Positions 6,342 through 11,446 of a DNA stretch of 11,446 nt are shown here, in pieces (position 1 is the first letter of the stretch; every line of letters begins with the position of its first letter). Under the pieces are notes generated by a model, which saw only the letters and a list, made by a program, of their open reading frames with translations, did no database searches and was not told the origin of the DNA. The translations under genes were made by a program, and so were the position numbers. This DNA is from Ktedonobacterales bacterium (GTDB taxonomy: Bacteria; Chloroflexota; Ktedonobacteria; Ktedonobacterales; JADMIN01): contig JAICVT010000108.1 in assembly GCA_025935235.1 (NCBI GenBank), positions 1 to 11,446 of the forward strand, read 5' to 3'.

Positions 6342-6771
6342 CGATGCCTCCACGCCTCCCCTGCGTGTCCTCGTCGACACGAATGTCGCCCTCGACCTGT
6401 TCTTGCAGCGCGAACCGTGGGCAACCGAGGCGCAAGGCCTGGTCAGCGCCTACACGCAAGGCAAAGTAGTTGGCTATGTGCCAGCATCGGCTCTGACGGA
6501 CATCTTCTACATCAGTCGTCGTATCGTCGGCGCTGATAAGGCGTTTCACGTAATTGACCTATGTTTGAGCGCCTTTGCTGTGATCGCCGTTGATCGCGCT
6601 GTCATTGATCAGGCGCGTACACTGCCAGGCGCTGACTTTGAGGATAACGTCCAGATTGCGTGCGCTCAGGTCGCTCAACTGGATGCTATTGTCACTCGAG
6701 ATGCTACCGGGTTTGTGCATGCGCCCATGCCCACACTGGCGCCGAAAGACGTGGCCAACCAAGTCAAGTAG
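6331..6771 (+). CDS. PIN-domain toxin (VapC-like, COG5573/PIN_3 type)
   Basis: The 146-residue protein is a single PIN domain, a magnesium-dependent ribonuclease fold. Acidic residues fit the active site: D16 in LVDTNVALDLFL, D57 in SALTDIFYISRR, D105 within ADFEDNVQIACA and D124 in AIVTRDATGF. The SALTDIFY and DFED-x-x-Q-x-A signatures match the COG5573 subgroup of VapC-like toxins, which cleave RNA and arrest growth when not bound by the antitoxin. The ATG at 6331 overlaps the antitoxin's 3' end by 11 nt and has GGAGA at 6323-6327. The gene is visibly AT-richer in wobble positions than its neighbours, suggesting horizontal origin. The downstream amidohydrolase begins only 27 nt after its stop, so readthrough could link its expression to this operon. 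All four acidic residues are present, so the toxin is probably active. Confidence 0.9.
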   Translation: MATSDASTPPLRVLVDTNVALDLFLQREPWATEAQGLVSAYTQGKVVGYVPASALTDIFYISRRIVGADKAFHVIDLCLSAFAVIAVDRAVIDQARTLPGADFEDNVQIACAQVAQLDAIVTRDATGFVHAPMPTLAPKDVANQVK

Positions 6772-6798
6772 ATCCTTCACATCAGGAGACATGCCGCT

Positions 6799-8412
6799 AT
6801 GCCGCTCGGTAGACGTCCGATCCTGCTGCTGCTGAATGGCGTCATCCACACGATGGAGCCAGGCCAGCCAATCGTCTCGGCGCTGGCGATTGATCGTGGC
6901 TCTGGCCGCATCCTGGCGGCGGGCGACGCCAGCGATCTGCGCGAATACGCTGGCCCGCTGACCGACACGCTCGATCTGGGAGGCCGCGTCGCACTGCCCG
7001 GCCTGATTGACGCGCACACGCACCTACTGGGCTACGCGATGGGTCGGCTGGAGGTTGAGCTGCGCGACACCCGCTCGGAGGATGAGGCGGTGGCGCTGGT
7101 CAAGGCGCGCGTGGAGGCCCAGGCGTCGGGAACCTGGATCGTCGGCCACAGCTGGGACAAGAACGCCTGGCGGCCAGAGCGCTTCCCCACCAAAGCCTCG
7201 CTCGACGCCATCGCGCCGGAGCATCCGGTCATGCTGGCCAGCCATGACTACCACAGCGTCTGGGTCAACTCCGAGGCCATGCGCCGCGCGGGCGTTGACG
7301 CGACCACCGCTGATCCCGGCTCCGGGCGCATCGAGCGCGACAGCGCGGGCGAGCCAACCGGCATGTTCTTCGAGAACGGCGCCATCGAAATGATCGAGCG
7401 CGCCATCACCCCGCCCAGCGATGAGACGCTGGCTGCCGAGCTGCGCGCCGTCTTCGTCGAGCTGCGCTCGCGCGGCGTCACGGGCGTCCACAACATCGAG
7501 GCCGAGCAGAGCCTGCGGCTGATGCAGCGGCTGCGCGCCGAGGGCGAGATTGGCCCGCGCGTGCTGCTCTACATCCGGCGCGAGGCGCTGCCCGCCGCGC
7601 TGGGGCTGGGCTTGCAAGCGGGCTTTGGCGACGACTTCCTGCGCTTCGCCGGGGTCAAGGTCTACATGGATGGCGCGCTCGGCTCGCAGACCGCCGCGAT
7701 GCTCGATCCGTATGAGGGCGGCGCGGGCAAGCTCGGGCTGCTGACGACCGGCGACGAGGAGATCGAGCGCGTCGTGCGCGAGTCGGCGGAGGGCGGCGTC
7801 GGCATGGCGATCCACGCCATCGGCGACCGCGCCGTCAAGACCGCGCTGGATGGCATCGAGGCGGGGCGCAAGGCGGGCACGCTCCCGGCGCGGCGCATCC
7901 GGCTGGAGCATGTGCAGTTGGCGCGCATGGAAGACTTGCAGCGCATGGCGCGGCTGGGCGTGGTGGCCTCGATCCAGCCGTTCCACGCTGTCGTTGATCG
8001 CTACACCGCCGAGCGCTACTGGGGCGACCGCTATCGCCGCGCCTACGCCTATCGCACGATGGGCGAGCTGGGCGTGCGGGTGGCCTTCGGCTCCGATACG
8101 CCTGTGGATACCTGCGATCCGCTGCGCATCCTGCACGCGGCCATCAACCGCTACGACGACCGCACGCCCGACGCGGGGGCCTGGCTGCCCGATCAGGCGC
8201 TGACGATGAGCCAGGCGCTCTACGCCTATACAGCGGGCGCGGCCTACGCGGGCGGGCAGGAGCAACACCAGGGGTCGCTGGCGCCAGGCAAGCTGGCGGA
8301 CATCGCCGTGCTGGCCGAAGACCCCTTCACGCTGCCCAAAGAGCGCATCGCCGGGGCGCAGGTGGCTGCCACGTTGATCGGCGGCGAGCTGGTTCACGGC
8401 GCGCTGGAGTAG
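6799..8412 (+). CDS. YtcJ-like metal-dependent amidohydrolase (Amidohydro_3, COG1574)
   Basis: The 537-residue enzyme belongs to the amidohydrolase superfamily, YtcJ/Amidohydro_3 branch. A short N-terminal beta region carries NGVIHTMEPGQP, then comes the barrel with GLIDAHTH (metal ligands H73 and H75), KVYMDGALGS (K287, the likely carboxylated lysine), AIHAIGDRAV (H339), RLEHVQ (H371) and AFGSDTPVD (D433), all expected ligands. The C-terminus LAPGKLADIAVLAEDPF closes the beta-sandwich. It has family-typical length and no signal peptide, so it is probably cytosolic. Such enzymes hydrolyse C-N bonds in amide-, formamide- or cyclic-amide-type substrates; the substrate cannot be told from sequence. 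CAGGAG (6783-6788) precedes the ATG by 10 nt. It lies 27 nt behind the PIN toxin and 98 nt before the lipoprotein gene, so a functional link to either is uncertain. Confidence 0.92.
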   Translation: MPLGRRPILLLLNGVIHTMEPGQPIVSALAIDRGSGRILAAGDASDLREYAGPLTDTLDLGGRVALPGLIDAHTHLLGYAMGRLEVELRDTRSEDEAVALVKARVEAQASGTWIVGHSWDKNAWRPERFPTKASLDAIAPEHPVMLASHDYHSVWVNSEAMRRAGVDATTADPGSGRIERDSAGEPTGMFFENGAIEMIERAITPPSDETLAAELRAVFVELRSRGVTGVHNIEAEQSLRLMQRLRAEGEIGPRVLLYIRREALPAALGLGLQAGFGDDFLRFAGVKVYMDGALGSQTAAMLDPYEGGAGKLGLLTTGDEEIERVVRESAEGGVGMAIHAIGDRAVKTALDGIEAGRKAGTLPARRIRLEHVQLARMEDLQRMARLGVVASIQPFHAVVDRYTAERYWGDRYRRAYAYRTMGELGVRVAFGSDTPVDTCDPLRILHAAINRYDDRTPDAGAWLPDQALTMSQALYAYTAGAAYAGGQEQHQGSLAPGKLADIAVLAEDPFTLPKERIAGAQVAATLIGGELVHGALE

Positions 8413-8510
8413 CGTGCAGCGTGATGGTCTTCACAATTTTCTCAGCCTGTTCGCTGTTATCGTGACACATACGGGGCAGTCATACTAGTGATCCGCGTGT
8501 GTGCTCCACG

Positions 8511-9500
8511 ATGAAAGCGAAAGGGAACCGAGGAATGTTCTGGGCGCGCAGAAGGAGTGTGATCGCGACCGTGGCGGCGCTGCTGGCCCTGGCGCTGGCG
8601 GGCTGTGGAGGCGGCGGCGCATCTGCCCCTACGGGCGATGCGCCGCCGCAGGCTACCGCCAGCGCGACCACCGCAGCCACTGCCACCGTCGCTCCGGCGC
8701 CTACCGCAACGCAACTGCCCACGGTGAATCTGCCCGCGAGCTGCCACAACATGAACGCTGGCCCCTACACGCAGGTGGGCGCTCTGATCGTCAGCTCGGT
8801 GGATAGCCACTTCGTGAACGTCGCCGAGCAGATTCCGCAGGGCGCCCCGAATCAGCCGCTGAAGATCTCCTCCAATGGGCAGCTCCCCAATATCAACCCT
8901 GGAGCTACACCCCTCGCGGCGAACGGACAAGGCCTGATCGTGTTCTCGGTCTGCAACGGCTCAGCCTCACAGGCCGTCGCACTGCAATCCGTCACCGTGC
9001 GCATCGCTAGCTTCACGCCGTATTCTGGCGCGCTGGCGGGCTGGAATGTCTGCAAAGATGGCTACTACGACGCCAACCAGCAGGCGGCCAATAGCGGCGG
9101 CTGCGGCGGCGGCTACCTCGCCAACGAGTACCTCCAGGCGACGTTTGCCAGCGGAGCCGGCGTCGGAGACTCGACGACTGGCAAGATGATCAGCTCAGCC
9201 CCCGCGCAGCCGGGCGATCCTGACCCCTACCCCGCGCTGCCACTCTCCATCGCGCCGGGCCATGTCGTCGCGTTGGCAGTCGCTGTGGCGGTTCCCAACA
9301 CGCCTGGCACGTATACGCTAGCGTTCGGCCTGTCCATCGGTTCAGCGTCGCCAGCCTACTTCGAGACCACTTCGGCTTCGCTCTACGCGCCCATCACACA
9401 GGAGTGGAGCGGCCAGAACTGCACAGCGGCCAGCATGAAGTCGCAGATTCCTGAGCCCGCGCCACAGGGAACGCTGTACATCTGCCCGCCCGCATCCTGA
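8511..9500 (+). CDS. Secreted lipoprotein with low-complexity linker, function unknown
   Basis: The 329-residue product starts with a classic type II signal peptide: basic MKAKGNRGMFWARRR, a hydrophobic core SVIATVAALLALALA, and the lipobox LAGC with C32 as the lipidated residue. A Gly run and a Ser/Thr/Ala/Pro linker (about 33-73) tether it to the membrane, followed by a beta-rich extracellular domain of about 250 residues containing several cysteines (for example in CHNMNAG, SVCNGS, WNVCKDGYYD, GGCGGGY, GQNCTAAS and YICPPAS) that could form disulphides. No family is recognised. The start is uncertain: ATG at 8511 lacks a clear SD, a GTG at 8499 adds four residues, and the ATG at 8535 has AGGA immediately adjacent, which is too close. 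It lies between two hydrolase genes, and the 98-nt upstream gap suggests its own promoter, though none is convincing. Confidence 0.82.
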   Translation: MKAKGNRGMFWARRRSVIATVAALLALALAGCGGGGASAPTGDAPPQATASATTAATATVAPAPTATQLPTVNLPASCHNMNAGPYTQVGALIVSSVDSHFVNVAEQIPQGAPNQPLKISSNGQLPNINPGATPLAANGQGLIVFSVCNGSASQAVALQSVTVRIASFTPYSGALAGWNVCKDGYYDANQQAANSGGCGGGYLANEYLQATFASGAGVGDSTTGKMISSAPAQPGDPDPYPALPLSIAPGHVVALAVAVAVPNTPGTYTLAFGLSIGSASPAYFETTSASLYAPITQEWSGQNCTAASMKSQIPEPAPQGTLYICPPAS

Positions 9501-9559
9501 GCGCCCTGATCGGCGTCGCTCGCCGCCACGACTCCTCGGCTACGCAATCCTCCTGAGCG

Positions 9560-9610
9560 GCGGGGGAATGGTGGTACACTGGGACATCACCCGCATCACC
9601 ATTCCCCCGC
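9560..9610. promoter_or_regulatory. Perfect 14-bp inverted repeat flanking an extended -10 promoter, upstream of the M20 gene
   Basis: GCGGGGGAATGGTG (9560-9573) and its exact reverse complement CACCATTCCCCCGC (9597-9610) are separated by 23 bp. Between them lies TGG-TACACT (9572-9580), an extended -10 arrangement that would start transcription near 9587, inside the repeat. The M20 ATG is at 9651. The layout, a -10 box enclosed by two identical inverted half-sites, fits an operator bound by a dimeric or looping repressor. As RNA the arms could also form a terminator-like stem for the lipoprotein gene, but no T-run follows. Confidence 0.55.
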
Positions 9611-9625
9611 GCGGGCGACCCGCGC
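9609..9625 (+). promoter_or_regulatory. Short perfect hairpin in the M20 leader
   Basis: GCGCGGG (9609-9615) and CCCGCGC (9619-9625) form a 7-bp stem with a CGA loop, ending 25 nt before the M20 start codon. It shares two bases with the right arm of the 14-bp inverted repeat, so the two stems would compete in RNA. A role in transcription or translation control is inference. Confidence 0.35.
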
Positions 9626-9650
9626 CACCGACTGGAAAGCGAGCGCGCCG

Positions 9651-10805
9651 ATGGAGACGACCGCACTGCTCGAAGCCGCTCAAGCGCGAGTTGAGGGCTT
9701 CCTCGCCGACCTGGAGCGGCTGGTCAACATTGACTCAGGCACGTATACGCCCGCCGGGGTGGCGCGTGTCTCGGACGAGCTGCAGCGCCACTTTCACGAG
9801 GCGGGTGCGCTGGTTGAGCGGGTGGATGGCAAGGAGTTCGGGCCGCATCTCGTAGCGCGCTGGCCCGGCTCCGGCAAGGGCCGCATCCTGCTGATCGGGC
9901 ATATGGATACCGTCTTCCCGGAGGGCGAGGCGATCCGGCGCCCGTTCCGCATCGAAGACGGGCGCGCCTATGGCCCCGGCGTGATGGATATGAAGAGCGG
10001 GCTGCTGGTCGGCCTGACCGCCGCGCGGCTGCTGGGCGAGGAGGCGCCGTGGACCGAGCTGGTGATGCTCTGCAACAGCGATGAAGAGATCGGCTCGCCG
10101 ACCAGCCACGATCTGGTGGCGCAGCTGGCCAGCCAGGCCGACGCCGTGCTGGTGCTGGAGCCGAACTCGCGCGTGGAGCGCGTGACGATCGCGCGTAAGG
10201 GTGTCGCCACCTTCCGGCTGGAGGTGACAGGCCTCTCGGCGCACGCGGGCGTCGAGCCAGATAAAGGGCGCAACGCCATCATCGAGCTGGCGCATCGCGC
10301 GCTGGCTGTCCATGCGCTGAACGGAACGATCCCCGGCGTGACGCTGAATGTCGGCGTCATCTCCGGCGGCGAGCGTCCCAATGTGGTCCCTGAGAGCGCC
10401 TACACGCTGATTGACGTGCGTGCGCCCACGCGCGAGGGCGGCGCGGCGGTCGAGGCAGCGCTGCGCGAGGTGGCCGAGGCTGAGCCGACCATCGCGGGGA
10501 CCGAGACGCGGCTCTCGGGCGGCTTCGTGCATCAGCCCTTCACGCAGAGTGAGGCCAGCGCGCGCCTCTTCGCGCTGGCGGAGGGCGTGGCGCGCGAGCT
10601 GGGCTATTCGCTGGCCGGTGGCTCGACCGGCGGCGGGTCGGATGGCAACACCGCCGCGGCCGTGGGCGCCGCCACGCTGGATGGCCTCGGCCCAGTGGGC
10701 GCGCACGCCCACAACCCCGGCGAATACATCGAGGTCGCCAGCATCGCGCCGCGCATCGCGCTGCTCGGCGGCATCATCGGCGCAGTCGGAGCGGGTACGA
10801 TATAA
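9651..10805 (+). CDS. M20-family zinc peptidase (CPG2/ArgE/DapE-like)
   Basis: The 384-residue enzyme has all landmarks of a di-zinc M20 carboxypeptidase or deacylase: GHMDTVFP (H84 zinc ligand, D86), GPGVMDMKSG (D113 bridging), NSDEEIGSP (E145 catalytic base, E146 ligand), LEPNS (E170 ligand) and AHAHNPGEYIE (H354 ligand). The lid/dimerisation domain spans about 180-295, opening with ARKGVATFRLEVTGLSAHAG (H198). Closest in style to glutamate carboxypeptidase-like members that remove C-terminal residues from peptides or N-acyl amino acids; the true substrate is unknown. No signal peptide, so cytosolic. The start at 9651 has only a weak GGAAAG upstream. The C-terminus looks altered: it ends GAVGAGTI, while a second copy of its tail at 11300-11347 ends GAVGAAS, suggesting that the adjoining HicBA cassette replaced the final residues. 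A consensus TATAAT overlaps its stop codon. Confidence 0.93.
   Translation: METTALLEAAQARVEGFLADLERLVNIDSGTYTPAGVARVSDELQRHFHEAGALVERVDGKEFGPHLVARWPGSGKGRILLIGHMDTVFPEGEAIRRPFRIEDGRAYGPGVMDMKSGLLVGLTAARLLGEEAPWTELVMLCNSDEEIGSPTSHDLVAQLASQADAVLVLEPNSRVERVTIARKGVATFRLEVTGLSAHAGVEPDKGRNAIIELAHRALAVHALNGTIPGVTLNVGVISGGERPNVVPESAYTLIDVRAPTREGGAAVEAALREVAEAEPTIAGTETRLSGGFVHQPFTQSEASARLFALAEGVARELGYSLAGGSTGGGSDGNTAAAVGAATLDGLGPVGAHAHNPGEYIEVASIAPRIALLGGIIGAVGAGTI
10753..10794 (+). repeat. Left copy of 42-bp direct repeat (3' end of the M20 gene)
   Basis: These 42 bases encode the M20 C-terminal stretch IALLGGIIGAVGA and recur at 11298-11339 with a single difference (10757 C against 11302 T, a synonymous third-position change). 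The offset is exactly 545 bp. The bases flanking the match on both sides differ between copies, which defines the repeat edges. Confidence 0.95.
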
Positions 10806-10806
10806 T
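10801..10806 (+). promoter_or_regulatory. Consensus -10 (TATAAT) of the hicBA operon, overlapping the M20 stop
   Basis: A perfect TATAAT lies 57 nt before the hicB start and overlaps the M20 stop codon at 10803-10805. No good -35 hexamer is seen, since that position falls in the repeated M20 coding sequence. A direct repeat ATCATTG (10822-10828 and 10830-10836) lies just downstream of the expected transcript start and is a candidate operator. Confidence 0.55.
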
Positions 10807-10862
10807 CGTGGCAGGCGATGAATCATTGCATCATTGAAGCCAGAGTCGCACGGGAGGTTGTC

Positions 10863-11069
10863 ATGAAGCGCACGATTGAGGTCGTCATCTTCCAGGAGGA
10901 TGACCGATGGGTCGCGCAGGCGTTGAATGTGGAAGTCTCTAGCTTTGGCGATACCCCAGAGGAGGCTCGCGCCGCCATTCAGGAAGCGCTGGAACTCTAC
11001 TTCGAGGACGATCCAGATCAAGAGATCCCAAACGTGCAGGGTGGACGCATCGAAGAACTTCACGTGTAG
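10863..11069 (+). CDS. hicB: HicB-like antitoxin (short form)
   Basis: The 68-residue acidic protein has the HicB partial RNase-H-like core: a first strand IEVVIFQEDDRWVAQALNVEV, the FGDTPEEARAAIQEALELYFED helix, and a C-terminal strand region ending RIEELHV. It has no room for the C-terminal ribbon-helix-helix or HTH DNA-binding part of longer HicB proteins, so it matches the short antitoxins that sit directly before hicA. It should bind and inhibit HicA. GGGAGG (10852-10857) with 5-nt spacing fixes the start at 10863; the in-frame ATG at 10818 is less likely. It is followed after one base by hicA, and a homologous gene begins at 11382. Confidence 0.85.
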   Translation: MKRTIEVVIFQEDDRWVAQALNVEVSSFGDTPEEARAAIQEALELYFEDDPDQEIPNVQGGRIEELHV

Positions 11070-11070
11070 T

Positions 11071-11298
11071 ATGCCAAAGAGCTACTCAAGCCGTGAGGTT
11101 CTCTCGGCCCTCCATCGAGCTGGCTTCGAGAGAATCAGCCAGCAAGGCAGTCACATCAAATTGCGTCGCAAAAATAGTGGCCATGCCCGAACAGTGATTG
11201 TCAAACACCCTGACGCTGACATTCCACTAGCAACATTCCGATCGATTCTTAAGCAGGCGGGGCTGACGCGCGGCGAATTCGAGCGCCTGCTCAAATAG
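11071..11298 (+). CDS. hicA: HicA-like mRNA interferase toxin
   Basis: The 75-residue basic protein has the HicA double-stranded-RNA-binding-like fold pattern: an N-terminal helix SSREVLSALHRAGFERI, the catalytic histidine motif QGSHIKLRR (H28), a strand TVIVKHPDADIP and a C-terminal helix FRSILKQAGLTRGEF. HicA toxins cleave mRNA independently of ribosomes and are blocked by HicB. The ATG at 11071 follows the hicB stop by one base, indicating coupled translation in an antitoxin-first operon. Codon choice is noticeably less GC-biased (for example AAA, ATT, CTA) than in the M20 gene beside it. Its stop codon shares its last G with the start of the right-hand 42-bp repeat. Confidence 0.9.
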   Translation: MPKSYSSREVLSALHRAGFERISQQGSHIKLRRKNSGHARTVIVKHPDADIPLATFRSILKQAGLTRGEFERLLK

Positions 11299-11339
11299 CA
11301 TTGCGCTGCTCGGCGGCATCATCGGCGCAGTCGGAGCGG
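11298..11339 (+). repeat. Right copy of 42-bp direct repeat, an orphan M20 gene tail
   Basis: This copy matches 10753-10794 at 41 of 42 positions. Read from 11300 it continues in the M20 frame as IALLGGIIGAVGAAS and stops with TGA at 11345-11347, so it preserves a full C-terminal end with its own stop and is not a random similarity. It has no start codon and is not expected to be a gene; it is the displaced tail of the peptidase. Confidence 0.93.
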
Positions 11340-11381
11340 CAAGCTGAACGCCAGCCGCAGCCCACGTCAGGAGGCGGCGTC

Positions 11382-11446
11382 ATGCCTCATATCATCCGGG
11401 TCATGATCTATCGGGACGGCGATCAGTGGACGGCGCTGGCGCTCGA
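11382..11446 (+). CDS. Second HicB-like protein, partial (runs off the window)
   Basis: Only the first 21 codons are visible. They read MPHIIRVMIYRDGDQWTALAL, which follows the pattern of the HicB start at 10863 (hydrophobic strand, acidic turn, D-x-W, A-x-A-L). AGGAGG at 11369-11374, 7 nt before the ATG, supports translation. It lies 35 nt after the orphan M20 tail, so it was probably the original downstream neighbour of the peptidase gene before the HicBA cassette arrived. Whether a hicA partner follows cannot be seen. Confidence 0.6.
   Translation, partial: MPHIIRVMIYRDGDQWTALAL

Larger units (their letters stand above)
10795..11339 (+). other. 545-bp HicBA cassette bounded by a 42-bp direct repeat
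   Basis: Between the end of the left repeat and the end of the right repeat there is room only for a promoter, hicB, hicA and one repeat copy. Removing this unit by recombination between repeats would restore an M20 gene ending GAVGAAS and stopping at 11345-11347, directly ahead of the next hicB-like gene at 11382. No integrase, transposase or terminal inverted repeat is seen inside. Insertion at a gene 3' end with duplication of that end resembles attachment-site behaviour of integrative elements. Acquisition is also supported by the lower GC of hicA. It could be a non-autonomous mobile unit, an internally deleted larger element, or a one-off illegitimate recombination. Confidence 0.5.

Noticed and set aside
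7024..8397. 457-codon open frame on the minus strand
   Set aside because: Antisense to the amidohydrolase with intact active-site residues; no recognisable protein features.
8499..8510. GTG start for the lipoprotein at 8499
   Set aside because: No SD, and the signal peptide is complete from the ATG at 8511; it remains possible but adds nothing.
9560..9610. Intrinsic terminator for the lipoprotein gene
   Set aside because: The stem would be strong but the loop is 23 nt, no T-run follows, and the loop holds a good extended -10; an operator reading fits better.
10818..10862. Longer start for hicB at 10818
   Set aside because: It has no ribosome-binding site and would add 15 residues not typical of HicB; the ATG at 10863 has GGGAGG at good spacing.
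9735..11063. 442-codon open frame on the minus strand
   Set aside because: It runs antisense through the M20 gene and hicB, both recognised by catalytic or family motifs; it is a composition artefact.

Overview
The window is about 11.4 kb of GC-rich bacterial chromosome with mostly tightly packed plus-strand genes. Content and style (paired YbjQ-like proteins, a TIGR00300/ornithine-cyclodeaminase-like protein, a COG5573-type PIN module, a small HicBA pair, lipoproteins with low-complexity linkers) suggest Chloroflexota, perhaps Ktedonobacteria-like. This is inference from gene families and base composition; no rRNA or other phylogenetic marker is present.

Layout. (1) 26-2572: two paralogous proteins, each carrying two YbjQ-like domains, flank a small unknown protein; the set looks like one operon or duplication cluster. 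(2) 2573-2788: a gene-free stretch holding a 115-nt inverted-repeat element packed with hairpins. (3) 2789-5398: a TIGR00300-family protein, then a 437-aa unknown protein with its own likely promoter and a Cys/His-rich C-terminus. (4) 5399-5857: a convergent junction with a hairpin that overlaps a textbook G-quadruplex motif, then a minus-strand two-TM membrane protein. (5) 5858-6771: an intergenic region with short tandem repeats, then a VapBC-like antitoxin/PIN-toxin pair of visibly lower GC. (6) 6799-9500: a YtcJ-like amidohydrolase and a secreted lipoprotein. (7) 9501-10805: an M20 (CPG2-like) zinc peptidase behind a promoter embraced by a perfect 14-bp inverted repeat. (8) 10795-11446: a HicBA toxin-antitoxin pair, then the start of a second HicB-like gene.

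The most notable observation is at the right end. The last 42 bp of shared M20 coding sequence (10753-10794) is repeated with one mismatch at 11298-11339, directly after hicA. The second copy still reads in frame as the M20 C-terminal tail and runs to its own stop codon. The 545-bp unit between the repeats contains only a promoter, hicB and hicA. This looks like a minimal toxin-antitoxin cassette inserted at the 3' end of a peptidase gene, with duplication of the gene tail and no integrase or transposase. The peptidase is left with a changed last three residues, and the original tail is left as an orphan in front of the next hicB-like gene.

Functionally the window mixes ordinary metabolic/hydrolytic genes (TIGR00300, amidohydrolase, M20 peptidase) with two toxin-antitoxin modules that look acquired. 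No tRNA, rRNA, CRISPR array, integrase or transposase was seen.
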